Origin: MPNP01 sp026710155 | GTDB taxonomy: Bacteria; Pseudomonadota; Alphaproteobacteria; Rhodobacterales; Rhodobacteraceae | Direction: 5' to 3' | DNA: 64,000 bases | Assembly (NCBI GenBank): GCA_965200885.1 | Contig: OZ241737.1 | Location: forward strand, 2,852,001-2,916,000 | Shown: positions 43,167 through 51,526 of the stretch, piece after piece | Layout: each line of letters begins with the position of its first letter | Numbering within the stretch: position 1 is the first letter of the stretch | Notes under the pieces: model-generated | Database searches by the model: none | Seen by the model: the letters and a program-made list of their open reading frames with translations, nothing else | Told to the model about the DNA's origin: nothing | Position numbers and translations under genes: made by a program

Positions 43167-44991
43167 ACCATGCATCTTTACCTTTACTTCAGGAGGGCAA
43201 CTCATAGGGCAGGAAATAGCCGATTTCCTAGGATCAACTTTAACCTCGCCTGCAAATGTTCCCAGTTCGGAAATTGCTTCCAGGATCAGGGAGGCCTTCA
43301 TTGCAAACATCCCGATTATCGGGGTTTGTGCAACGGGTATACTCATTCGCACCATCAGCCCACTGATCAGGAACAAACAGACCGAACCTCCCGTAATTGC
43401 AATTTCCGAGGATGGCCAATTCGTCATACCATTGCTGGGAGGTCATTATTCTGCGAACAAACTGGTTGTGGAGATAGGCAGATTCCTGAATTCCAAACCC
43501 GTACTCTCGACCGGCAGTTATGTAACTCTTGGTCTTGCCCTTGGTGAACCTCCTGATAACTGGACACTCTTGAATCCCTCAGATATCAAGGGCATGACGG
43601 CAGCATTTCTTCAGGGAAAGAAAGTAGAAATTCTTGGTTATGACGAATGGTTGTCTCCCCTCCAAGCCAGGGGCAACACAAAGATCACAAAAACACCTTA
43701 CAAGAACCGAATTGTTGTATCATCAAACGGTTTGCCATCGCTGGTCTACCAAAAGAAGGAATATGCCCTTGGTGTAGGATGCATAAGAAACTGTCCTCCC
43801 GATGGTTTAGTGGAATTTGTCAACAGAAACCTCTCCGAACATGGAATAAGCCAGGGAAGTATCGAGGGTATCTACTCGATAGATTTGAAATCAGATGAAC
43901 CTGCCATCCATCATTTGGCACAGAACATTGGTGTCGAAGCCAGATTCTATTCCCCCGAGATATTGGAAAACCATTACGAGCAATTGAAAAACCCCTCCGA
44001 AACTGTTTACAGGGAAGTCGGTTGCCATGGTGTAAGTGAAGGTGCCTGTCTAGCCAGAGCTGGACAAGATGGCAGGCTTGTCATTGAAAAAATCAAATCA
44101 GACACGGCAACCATGGCTCTGGCAAAATTAGGGGGAGATAACCACAAGCGCGGTATTCCACGGGGTCAATTATCGGTTGTCGGTATTGGTCCCGGTAGCA
44201 ACCTGTCCCGGACACCTGCAGTAACAAGGGTCTTGATCGAGGCAGAAGTGATTGTTGGTTATAAAGGGTATCTTGATCTTTTGGACCCCTTGCCGACAAA
44301 CCGTGAAATTGTGGCCTTCAAGCTTGGAGAAGAGGAAAAACGGTGTCGGCATTCGCTTGAAACGGCGGGGCTTGGCAAAAGGGTTGTTCTGGTATGTTCT
44401 GGAGACAGCAATATTTTTGCCATGAATTCGCTGGTCATGGAATTGCTTGATCTTCCGGAAAACAGTGGAGGTGTCTCTGCAAGGGCAAAACGGGCCCATG
44501 TTCAATGCCTTCCTGGTATCACGGTCATGCAGGCTGCCGCAGCCAAGGGTGGTGGTTTGATTGGACATGATTTTTGTGTGATATCACTATCCGACCTGTT
44601 GACTGATGAAAATACCATTCTTGATCGGGTCCAAAATGCAGCAGAGGGGGATTTTGTTATTTCGCTTTACAATCCGGCTTCAAGAAAAAGAAGAATTTTG
44701 TTGGAAAAAGCCCTGGAAATAATACGTCAACATCGACCAGACAACACTCCCGTTCTGATAGCCAGAAATGTCGAGCGTGAAGGGGAAAGTTACACTCTCA
44801 GGAATCTTTCAACTTTCCAGCCTGAAGAAATTGACATGTTGACCTTATTGATGATCGGAAACAGCAATACCAAAACCTTTACAACCAATTCAAGTCTAAA
44901 TGGTCTTGGTGGACAGTGGGTATATACGCCGAGAGGGTACCGTAAAAAGATTCGGACTGGCAACAAGGTTGGAAAAAGGACTAACAAGTGA
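43153..44991 (+). CDS. cbiG-cobJ: CbiG (cobalt-precorrin-5A hydrolase) - CobJ (C17-methyltransferase) fusion
   Basis: A 612-residue bifunctional protein. Residues ~1-330 are CbiG: IIGVCATGILIRTISPLI, IPLLGGHYSANKL and the CobE-like C-terminal part (YALGVGCIRNCPPDGL ... GCHGVSEGACLARAG). Residues ~345-590 are the CobJ/CbiH methylase: GQLSVVGIGPGSNLSRTPAV, VIVGYKGYLDLL, CSGDSNIFAMNSL, and SLYNPASRKR. CbiG releases the C20 fragment in the oxygen-independent route, while CobJ/CbiH methylates C17 and drives ring contraction. Fusion places consecutive steps on one chain. The start at 43153 overlaps cobI; a GTG-started cobM overlaps its end. Confidence 0.9.
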   Translation: MSSIKPCIFTFTSGGQLIGQEIADFLGSTLTSPANVPSSEIASRIREAFIANIPIIGVCATGILIRTISPLIRNKQTEPPVIAISEDGQFVIPLLGGHYSANKLVVEIGRFLNSKPVLSTGSYVTLGLALGEPPDNWTLLNPSDIKGMTAAFLQGKKVEILGYDEWLSPLQARGNTKITKTPYKNRIVVSSNGLPSLVYQKKEYALGVGCIRNCPPDGLVEFVNRNLSEHGISQGSIEGIYSIDLKSDEPAIHHLAQNIGVEARFYSPEILENHYEQLKNPSETVYREVGCHGVSEGACLARAGQDGRLVIEKIKSDTATMALAKLGGDNHKRGIPRGQLSVVGIGPGSNLSRTPAVTRVLIEAEVIVGYKGYLDLLDPLPTNREIVAFKLGEEEKRCRHSLETAGLGKRVVLVCSGDSNIFAMNSLVMELLDLPENSGGVSARAKRAHVQCLPGITVMQAAAAKGGGLIGHDFCVISLSDLLTDENTILDRVQNAAEGDFVISLYNPASRKRRILLEKALEIIRQHRPDNTPVLIARNVEREGESYTLRNLSTFQPEEIDMLTLLMIGNSNTKTFTTNSSLNGLGGQWVYTPRGYRKKIRTGNKVGKRTNK

Positions 44992-45767
44992 CTGTTTATT
45001 TTATTGGAGCTGGACCGGGTGATCCCGATTTGATAACCGTCAAGGGCCAGAGATTGATTGCCCAATGTCCTGTTTGTATTTATGCAGGCTCCTTGGTTCC
45101 AGAGGATGTAATTGCCTCGGCACCCGAAGATGCCCTGATTATGGATTCCGCCTCCATGAATCTGGAAGAAATCATGGAAATAATAACCAAGGCACACAAA
45201 GAGGGCAAGGACATCGCCAGAGTTCATTCCGGAGACCCATCAATCTATGGCGCAATTGCTGAACAGATGGAAAGGTTGAAGAATCTTGATATTCCCTTCG
45301 AGATCGTACCTGGGGTTCCTGCATTTGCTGCAGCGGCTGCCGCTTTCGGGCAGGAATTGACAATTCCAAAAATCTCCCAGACGCTTATTCTTACCAGAAC
45401 CTCGATGAAATCCACCGACATGCCGGAAGATGAGGATCTGGCCATACTTGGAGCTTCCAAAGCGACCCTGATCATCCATTTGTCGGTCAGGAATTCCCTG
45501 ACCATCCAGAGAAAACTCATTCCCCTTTATGGTGAGGATTGTCCTGTTATCCTTGCCTACAGGATAGGCTGGCCTGATCAGCAAATCATTCGAACCGACC
45601 TGCAATCACTTCGGGATGAAATACGGGCTCACAAGCTCACCCGTACCGTTTTGATTTTTGTTGGACATTCCATGGATCCAAAAGCCATTGAGGAAAGTGC
45701 ACTCTATGACAAAAACCACAGTCATATTCTCAGATTCAAGAAACGCATCCCACAAGTTCAATCCTGA
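44988..45767 (+). CDS. cobM: Precorrin-4 C11-methyltransferase
   Basis: A 259-residue tetrapyrrole methylase with GTG start overlapping the preceding stop (GTGA). Signatures: VYFIGAGPGDPDLITVKGQ, VCIYAGSLVP, VHSGDPSIYGAIAEQM, and GVPAFAAAAAAFGQELT. It adds the C11 methyl to precorrin-4 or its cobalt form. It ends the first plus-strand cob block and overlaps the 3' end of the convergent cobB gene by 10 bases, a tight tail-to-tail arrangement with no room for a separate terminator. Confidence 0.94.
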   Translation: MTVYFIGAGPGDPDLITVKGQRLIAQCPVCIYAGSLVPEDVIASAPEDALIMDSASMNLEEIMEIITKAHKEGKDIARVHSGDPSIYGAIAEQMERLKNLDIPFEIVPGVPAFAAAAAAFGQELTIPKISQTLILTRTSMKSTDMPEDEDLAILGASKATLIIHLSVRNSLTIQRKLIPLYGEDCPVILAYRIGWPDQQIIRTDLQSLRDEIRAHKLTRTVLIFVGHSMDPKAIEESALYDKNHSHILRFKKRIPQVQS

Positions 45768-47077
45768 CTTGCACAAATCAAATGCTGATAGGAGCCGAAA
45801 ACATTTCCATTGACCAAACCGACATCAGGCAATCTATTGCCAAAGGAGTCTTCCACTTTAAACAGGCCTTTGTTGCCACCAGCAACCTCAAGATTTGTGT
45901 AATGGAACTCATGACCATTGAATTTGCCCCTGAAATGAGGATTTGGCAAGGCCTCAAAATGCCTGTATCCCAAATGCAAACTGGTGTTTTGATAGGATGT
46001 TATATGGTTCAGAAAGCCCAACATTCGATGTGATTTACCTTTGGAATCCCTGATTGCATCACCTAGTACCATAAAACCACCACATTCGCCATAAATCAAA
46101 GCATTCCGCTCCCTGGCCTTGTTCATTCCTGAAATGAATTTGGATTTGCCTGCCAATTGCGGCAAGTGAATTTCTGGATAACCACCCGGCAGAAAAACAG
46201 CATCTGCTTCAGCATCTGGCCCTTCATCGGCGAGCGGTGAAAAGGGTAATATATTTGCACCCCTTTCCTGCCAATATGCAATCAAATGTGAATACATGAA
46301 GGCAAAAGCCTTATCCTGAGCAATTGCCATGTTTTGACCAAGTGGGTCAATCCCCACTTTGGGATCTAGATCATTGGGTCTGGTGATATCCATCATGCCC
46401 TGCAGGATTGTATCCACCTCAACCAATCGATCCATTTTTACACTGATCCTTTCAATGAATTCTTCCATTTCCGGGTTCTCCTCTGGTAGGACCAAACCCA
46501 GATGGCGTTCGGGTATTTTGAATTCCGGTGATTTGGGAAGCCACCCCAACAACTCAATGCCGAATCTATCCAGACTCTCCCTTGCCCCAGACAAATGTCG
46601 TGATGAACCAATATTATTCAGGATTACTCCCAGAAGATTGATTTTCGGTCGAGTTTTGATTAACCCCATTGGAGCAAGTGCAACCGAGTGAAACTGTTTG
46701 CTGGCATCAATCACCAGTATGATCGGTACCGACAGGATTTCAGCCAGGTCCGCAGCACTTCCCCTACCCTCCTTGCCTCCTCCGTCAAGAACACCCATGG
46801 CCCCTTCGATCAGTATGAGTTCATTGGAACCGGTTGCATCCACATTGCTGGGATTATTTGCCAGGGATGTTACCAAATCCGGTTTCATTGCCCAGCAATC
46901 AAGATTTATTGATGATCTTCCACAAGCAACCTGATGAAACTTGGGATCTATGTAATCAGGACCGGATTTTGCCGGATATACGTTTATATTCCTCTTTTGA
47001 AAGGCTCTGAGCAGTCCCAGTGCAATAATGGTTTTCCCGGCACCGGAATTGGGTGCTGAGACAAGTAAACCCCTAAT
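45758..47077 (-). CDS. cobB: Cobyrinic acid a,c-diamide synthase, probable ATT start
   Basis: A ~439-residue CobB/CbiA that amidates the a and c side chains with glutamine and ATP. The N-terminus needed for activity reads RGLLVSAPNSGAGKTIIALG, with the P-loop near residues 8-16, then SGPDYIDPKFHQVACGRSS. The C-terminal class I amidotransferase has LIYGECGGFMVLG with the catalytic Cys. The first in-frame ATG (46888) would delete the P-loop. No ATG, GTG or TTG precedes it within the open frame. ATT at 47075-47077, overlapping the cobA stop and nine bases after AGGAGG, gives the exact family start, so an ATT initiation codon is inferred. Confidence 0.85.
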   Translation of the reverse strand: MRGLLVSAPNSGAGKTIIALGLLRAFQKRNINVYPAKSGPDYIDPKFHQVACGRSSINLDCWAMKPDLVTSLANNPSNVDATGSNELILIEGAMGVLDGGGKEGRGSAADLAEILSVPIILVIDASKQFHSVALAPMGLIKTRPKINLLGVILNNIGSSRHLSGARESLDRFGIELLGWLPKSPEFKIPERHLGLVLPEENPEMEEFIERISVKMDRLVEVDTILQGMMDITRPNDLDPKVGIDPLGQNMAIAQDKAFAFMYSHLIAYWQERGANILPFSPLADEGPDAEADAVFLPGGYPEIHLPQLAGKSKFISGMNKARERNALIYGECGGFMVLGDAIRDSKGKSHRMLGFLNHITSYQNTSLHLGYRHFEALPNPHFRGKFNGHEFHYTNLEVAGGNKGLFKVEDSFGNRLPDVGLVNGNVFGSYQHLICASQD

Positions 47078-47954
47078 TTGAATTCTCCTCCTGAATTAGG
47101 GTGGATTCCCTGTCGCTAATATGTCCCCGTAGATTCAATCCGGTTTCCAAGCTTGGATTGATCACCCTGTTGAGAATTCTGTGTAATGGAACATTTTTCC
47201 CAATACAAATTATGGCTGGTGCCTTCAATCCATTGTTCCGGACATCCTCCACAACATGTGAAAGTGTGGTTTCCAGGACAATTTGATCTTTTAGGGTTGC
47301 ATTGGACACGACTGCAACCGGTTCAGAAGGATTTCTTCCAAATTCTATTAGCTTGGCAACAATTTGGGCAAGGTTTTTCATGGCCATGTATATAACCAAG
47401 ACCTGGGCACCATTGGCACATAATTCCCAATTTATGGCACTGGGAGTTTCACCAAATTGATCGTGCCCCGTAAGAAAGGTTATGCTTTGGTTTGTCTCCC
47501 TGTATGTCAGGGGAATACCCGCATAAGCCAGGGCACCTACCCCTGCAGTAATACCGGGAGTAATTCGGATGGGAATATTTTCTTTCGCGAGAAATAATAC
47601 TTCATCACCTCCACGGGCAAATATGAATGGATCTCCCCCCTTGAGTCTTACCACCCGTTTTCCCTTTTTGGAATAATCTACCAGCTTTAAGGAAATATCC
47701 CTTTGGTTGAAAGAGGGTTTTCCCCCTCTCTTGCCGGAAAAAACCTTCTCTGCATCATCCCTGCAAAGGTGCAGGATTTCCTGATTGACCAAGGCATCAT
47801 AGACAATGACATCCGCCTGTTGCAGGGCATGGATGGCATGGAGCGTCAACAGCCCAGGATCACCTGGACCTGCCCCAACCAACCAAACCAATCCCTCGGG
47901 AAATGATGGTAGCTCAATACCCGATTTTCTTATGATGTGTTCTAAGTCTGGCAT
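47073..47954 (-). CDS. cobA: Uroporphyrinogen-III C-methyltransferase
   Basis: A 293-residue SUMT that makes precorrin-2 from uroporphyrinogen III and two SAM, the branch point to cobalamin and siroheme. Signatures are VWLVGAGPGDPGLLTLHA and VVRLKGGDPFIFARGGDEV, plus GVGALAYAGIPLTYR. It lacks the CysG bifunctional dehydrogenase domain. Its 3' end carries the AGGAGG ribosome-binding site for cobB, and the stop codon overlaps the presumed cobB ATT start, so the two are strongly coupled. Upstream intergenic sequence shows no recognisable riboswitch. Confidence 0.95.
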   Translation of the reverse strand: MPDLEHIIRKSGIELPSFPEGLVWLVGAGPGDPGLLTLHAIHALQQADVIVYDALVNQEILHLCRDDAEKVFSGKRGGKPSFNQRDISLKLVDYSKKGKRVVRLKGGDPFIFARGGDEVLFLAKENIPIRITPGITAGVGALAYAGIPLTYRETNQSITFLTGHDQFGETPSAINWELCANGAQVLVIYMAMKNLAQIVAKLIEFGRNPSEPVAVVSNATLKDQIVLETTLSHVVEDVRNNGLKAPAIICIGKNVPLHRILNRVINPSLETGLNLRGHISDRESTLIQEENSN

Positions 47955-48075
47955 GAAATATATGAATTAAGACTGAATGGTCACGGTTATAAGAGTCAAT
48001 CTCGAGGTCTTATTGAAAGTAATAATTGTTAATTTTACCGAAATCGGTTATGTGGCATCATCTATTACGACTGGA

Positions 48076-48485
48076 CTAAATATTGAAAGCCCTGATTATA
48101 CCAACTATGACATCTGAACCAACTAGAGTTATTCCAACCAATGGTTGGTTTATATAGGCACAAAAAACTGCTGCCAATACAAGTAGGATAGAAATAAAAA
48201 TACTACCCTTAATACGCAACCTGTCATTTTCTAGAGTTTTGGTATTGTCATGTTCTCGTATAGACTGTTCCTTTTCAGCCATGCTGATTATTCTTTCTGC
48301 TGCACCAGGTAAAATTATATCATAATCCTTGAACATTGTGGGTGGTGAAGAGGGCCAGAATATTCTGCTGTGGAAATCGCCCCGCTATCATTCTCAGGAA
48401 TTCTGGACGGGTTATTCCCCAACTGGCCTTGTGTCTGCTTTTCAGACCTCCCAGAAACAACCTCATTGCCTTTTTTCTTTACCAT
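48076..48485 (-). pseudogene. DUF2335 membrane protein, frameshifted
   Basis: From the ATG at 48485 the frame reads MVKKKGNEVVSGR and reaches AEYSGPL, then shifts near 48346. The next frame resumes as PPTMFKDYDIILPGAAERII, the DUF2335 core, and ends in two hydrophobic helices (ISILLVLAAVFCAYI and VGITLVGSDVIVGII). One missing C at the junction explains the break. DUF2335 proteins are small predicted inner-membrane proteins of unknown role. The ATG overlaps the stop of the preceding 86-codon gene (TAATG), so they formed a two-gene unit. The 86-residue frame starting at 48336 could still be translated. Confidence 0.7.
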
Positions 48486-48745
48486 TAATCAGCGTTTAAG
48501 GGTAGTTTATGTATTGCTTTGGAAAAATAACCACGAATATTCTCAGCATCCTGACGAAAACCATCATTGCCATTATTTACTTTTGAAAGTTCAATTTGAT
48601 CTGGCATTACGAACATATCAAAAATATAATCAACAATTTTTCCTTTGGATGATCTAGCCGGTTCTGTAGAATTGATATGAGCATCGGAATTAGGTATTTC
48701 CAACTCTTTTTTTTTGTTTGGAATTTTATGCTTCAAATTTTCCAT
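48485..48745 (-). CDS. Hypothetical protein upstream of DUF2335
   Basis: An 86-residue hydrophilic protein (start at MENLKHKIPNKKK; an upstream ATG at 48787 adds 14 residues). Residues ~35-60 contain KGKIVDYIFDMFVMPDQIEL. No recognised family, signal or membrane segment. The stop codon overlaps the ATG of the DUF2335 gene (TAATG), the only support for its being real. The two small genes interrupt the cobalamin region between cobA and cbiD and are AT-rich relative to it, suggesting later acquisition. Confidence 0.45.
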   Translation of the reverse strand: MENLKHKIPNKKKELEIPNSDAHINSTEPARSSKGKIVDYIFDMFVMPDQIELSKVNNGNDGFRQDAENIRGYFSKAIHKLPLNAD

Positions 48746-49053
48746 ATTCAAACATTCGTTTTTTTTAAAAAATACAAAAATTTCCATAACTTAAGAAACA
48801 ATTACAGATACCGGGAACAAGACGATATAATATTATCGTAAATCACTCATTGGTGCTTGTAGAATACCATATATACTTAGTAGTTTGAGTGTCAAATTCT
48901 ATTTTTATCACATAACACCAAATTTTCTGTCGTGTCAACAAAACCACGAAATTATTGGCTTCAAGAATGAATAACCATGGTTATTGTAGGAGTTGAGTTA
49001 TTTTTTTAACAATTAGAATTAAACATGTTCATACTAATTTATCATTGGTGATA
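48746..49053. other. Intergenic, nothing recognised
   Basis: About 300 AT-rich bases between the divergent small gene and the DUF1772 gene. I looked for a cobalamin riboswitch core because cbiD lies downstream, but saw neither the CCACTG element nor a convincing B12 box. Confidence 0.35.
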
Positions 49054-49554
49054 ATGGTCCATTATACGACTCGTTCCATCCAATTCTGTGCGCTTTTGTT
49101 TACAGGTACCATTTTCGGTTTTTTTTATGCTTATGCAGTGTCATGCTTGAACGGCCTGAGTACATTGTCGGCACGCGATGCAATTGAAGCTATGAATGCC
49201 ATTAACATTGCGGTCCGCAACTTCGGGTTCATGCCCATATTCTTCTTTACTCCCCTTGTCTGTCTTGCCTCAGCAGGACTTAGTATGCTTGTAGGTGAAA
49301 GACATATATCTTTTTGGATGTTTGCTGCGGCGATCCTGTATTTTCTTGGAGCACTCCTACCAACGATTTTTATCAACGTTCCCTTGAACGATGGTCTCAA
49401 AGAAGTTGATCCAAATGGTCAAGGATTGACGATTGCTGCAGATATCTGGAATAGTTATGCACGAGAATGGCAATTCTGGAACATCATCAGAACATTCTTC
49501 TCGGGTTTGGCCTTGGTATGTGTCGGTGCTGGATTAATGAAAATCAGATCATGA
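49054..49554 (+). CDS. DUF1772-like membrane protein
   Basis: A ~166-residue protein with four predicted transmembrane helices (FCALLFTGTIFGFFYAYAV, FMPIFFFTPLVCLASAGLSM, FWMFAAAILYFLGALLPTIF, and a C-terminal SGLALVCVGAGLM). The FINVPLNDGL segment between helices 3 and 4 and the WNIIRTFFS segment are typical of DUF1772 (anthrone-oxygenase-like) proteins. Role unknown. The ATG at 49054 is preferred over in-frame TTG/GTG triplets just upstream. It precedes cbiD by 59 bases but has no evident connection to cobalamin synthesis. Confidence 0.7.
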   Translation: MVHYTTRSIQFCALLFTGTIFGFFYAYAVSCLNGLSTLSARDAIEAMNAINIAVRNFGFMPIFFFTPLVCLASAGLSMLVGERHISFWMFAAAILYFLGALLPTIFINVPLNDGLKEVDPNGQGLTIAADIWNSYAREWQFWNIIRTFFSGLALVCVGAGLMKIRS

Positions 49555-49613
49555 TAGTCTTCCAGCAACCAAATAACTGAGTTAGAATACTGGTAAACTC
49601 AATTAGTGGTGAG

Positions 49614-50705
49614 ATGGACAAAACCAAATTAAGGACAGGATATACTACAGGAGCTTGTGCAACCGCTACCGCAATTGCTGCCTTTTCTGCTCTGCTGACT
49701 GGCCGATGGCAAAATCCCGTTACAATCCTACTTCCTAAAGGTGAAACTGCTTCCTTTAATCTTAGTGGCTGTGAGTTTCACAATGATTACGCGATTGCCG
49801 GAACCATAAAGGACGCCGGCGATGATCCGGATGTAACTCACGGTGCTCTTATCAAATCAAAGGTATGGTTTGACCATTCCAAGCAAGGAGTATCCTTCAA
49901 AGCAGGTCAAGGAGTAGGGATAGTTACCAAATTGGGCTTGCCCATTGGGGTGGGTGAGCCTGCAATCAATCCCGTTCCTAGAAAAATGATCACGGAAGGA
50001 ATCAACCATTTGGCCAGGTTGAATGACGTTGATCCAAATGTGGTGGTGGAAATATCAGTCCCAAATGGCGAACAACTTGCTCTTCAAACCTGGAACCCCC
50101 GATTGGGTATTGTGGGAGGCATCTCCATATTGGGTACGACTGGTATTGTCCGTCCATACTCATGTGCCGCCTGGATTGCCTCCATTCATATGGGCATAGA
50201 TGTAGCCAGGGCCAACGGTGCTTCCCATGTTGTTGGCTCAACAGGATCGGTTTCCGAACTAACTGCACAAAAATATTTTCAATTACCTGATTGGGCGATG
50301 TTGGATATGGGTGATTTTGTAGGCGGTATGGTTAAGTATCTCAGGAAAAACCCAATACCCAACCTTACGGTTGCTGGTGGCTTTGGCAAAATTTCCAAAC
50401 TTGCCAATGGAGCAACTGATCTTCATTCCAAAAGATCACAGGTTGACTTCAATTTTCTGAGCAGGGTTGTAGCAAAATTTGATCCTATCGTCTCTCAGCA
50501 CACCCTGGAAGCAATCAGAACTGCCAACACAGCCAATCAAATTCTGGATATTTATGGAGATAAAATTGCCGAACCTGTAGCCTTAATGGCAAAAAAAATG
50601 CTCATGGAAAAACTTAAACCTTCTAACATTGAGGCAGAAGTAATGATAGTTAACCGTTCAGGAAAAATAATAGCTACAACCCATAAACCTGTAAATTGTG
50701 GTTGA
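49614..50705 (+). CDS. cbiD: Cobalt-precorrin-5B C1-methyltransferase
   Basis: A 363-residue CbiD. The N-terminus LRTGYTTGACATATAIAA is diagnostic, as are GDDPDVTHGALI, GVGIVTKLGLPIGVGEPAINPVPRKM, and GGISILGTTGIVRPYS. It methylates C1 in the oxygen-independent-type pathway and replaces CobF. Start ATG preceded by GGTGAG. cobK follows after 5 bases. Together with cbiG and cbiX it indicates that ring contraction here does not follow the CobG/CobF scheme. Confidence 0.95.
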   Translation: MDKTKLRTGYTTGACATATAIAAFSALLTGRWQNPVTILLPKGETASFNLSGCEFHNDYAIAGTIKDAGDDPDVTHGALIKSKVWFDHSKQGVSFKAGQGVGIVTKLGLPIGVGEPAINPVPRKMITEGINHLARLNDVDPNVVVEISVPNGEQLALQTWNPRLGIVGGISILGTTGIVRPYSCAAWIASIHMGIDVARANGASHVVGSTGSVSELTAQKYFQLPDWAMLDMGDFVGGMVKYLRKNPIPNLTVAGGFGKISKLANGATDLHSKRSQVDFNFLSRVVAKFDPIVSQHTLEAIRTANTANQILDIYGDKIAEPVALMAKKMLMEKLKPSNIEAEVMIVNRSGKIIATTHKPVNCG

Positions 50706-50710
50706 TTTGA

Positions 50711-51487
50711 ATGAAAATACTGGTACTGGCAGGAACTGAGGAAGCCCGGATACTTTGCCACAAGTTAAGTGAAATCGAAGGGTTAGAGGTCATCGTTTCC
50801 CTTTTTCAGAAAATACTCCTTTCGGATTATCCGGGACAGATAATTGCTGGTGGATTCGGAGGTACCGATGGTTTGGCAAAATACCTTCAGAAGGAAAGGA
50901 TAGGTTTGCTGATTGACGCTACCCATCCTTACTCAAGTACAATCAATTCAAATGCTCTGGCTGCTTCACGTAAGACTGGTACGGAATACATCCGGCTGGT
51001 AAGGAAGAAATGGGTTGCAGGGCCCGAATATAAATGGCTGGAATTCCCGACCCTTCTACAGGCATGTCAGAAAATACCCCCCAAATCCAGAATATTTGCG
51101 GCACTTGGAGGCAAGAATCTGGGTCGGGATATTGAAGAAATTGGCAACTCCTTGGCTCAATCACATGTTTATCTAAGGGTTATGGAACACCCCTCCTTTA
51201 AACTTCCTCCTAATTGGATCATGTTGGAGTACACCCCACCAATTACATTTGAGGATGAAAAGGCTTTACTGATGAAGTATGGCATTACCCATATTCTCTG
51301 TCGCAATTCCGGAGGTGAAATCAGTAAACTCAAACTGAAAGCTGGAGCTGTGTTGGGTTTGGATGTATTCATGCTTGAGAGACCATGCGATTCTGAGGGT
51401 AATCGGGATTTTAAAATATTTTCGACCGTTGAAGAACTCTTGAAGTCTAGATTCAAAATGGGCAATTACCTATTTGATCCAAACTGA
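50711..51487 (+). CDS. cobK: Precorrin-6A reductase
   Basis: A 258-residue CobK/CbiJ that reduces the macrocycle with NADPH. The N-terminus MKILVLAGTEEARILCHKL and the words AGGFGGTDGL, DATHPYSSTINSNAL, and AALGGKNLGRD fit the family. RNSGG, as in this family, is present near 200. Start ATG lies five bases after cbiD in a tight operon. Length is normal. Confidence 0.93.
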   Translation: MKILVLAGTEEARILCHKLSEIEGLEVIVSLFQKILLSDYPGQIIAGGFGGTDGLAKYLQKERIGLLIDATHPYSSTINSNALAASRKTGTEYIRLVRKKWVAGPEYKWLEFPTLLQACQKIPPKSRIFAALGGKNLGRDIEEIGNSLAQSHVYLRVMEHPSFKLPPNWIMLEYTPPITFEDEKALLMKYGITHILCRNSGGEISKLKLKAGAVLGLDVFMLERPCDSEGNRDFKIFSTVEELLKSRFKMGNYLFDPN

Positions 51488-51526
51488 AATGAATTCTGAA
51501 TATTTGATGATATCCTTAAGGCATCC

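Noticed and set aside
45750..45780. A shared bidirectional terminator between cobM and cobB.
   Set aside because: The two genes overlap by 10 bases and I saw no hairpin followed by a T run on either strand.
46888..46890. ATG at 46888 as the cobB start.
   Set aside because: It would remove the P-loop and ~63 conserved residues that are in frame and intact upstream.
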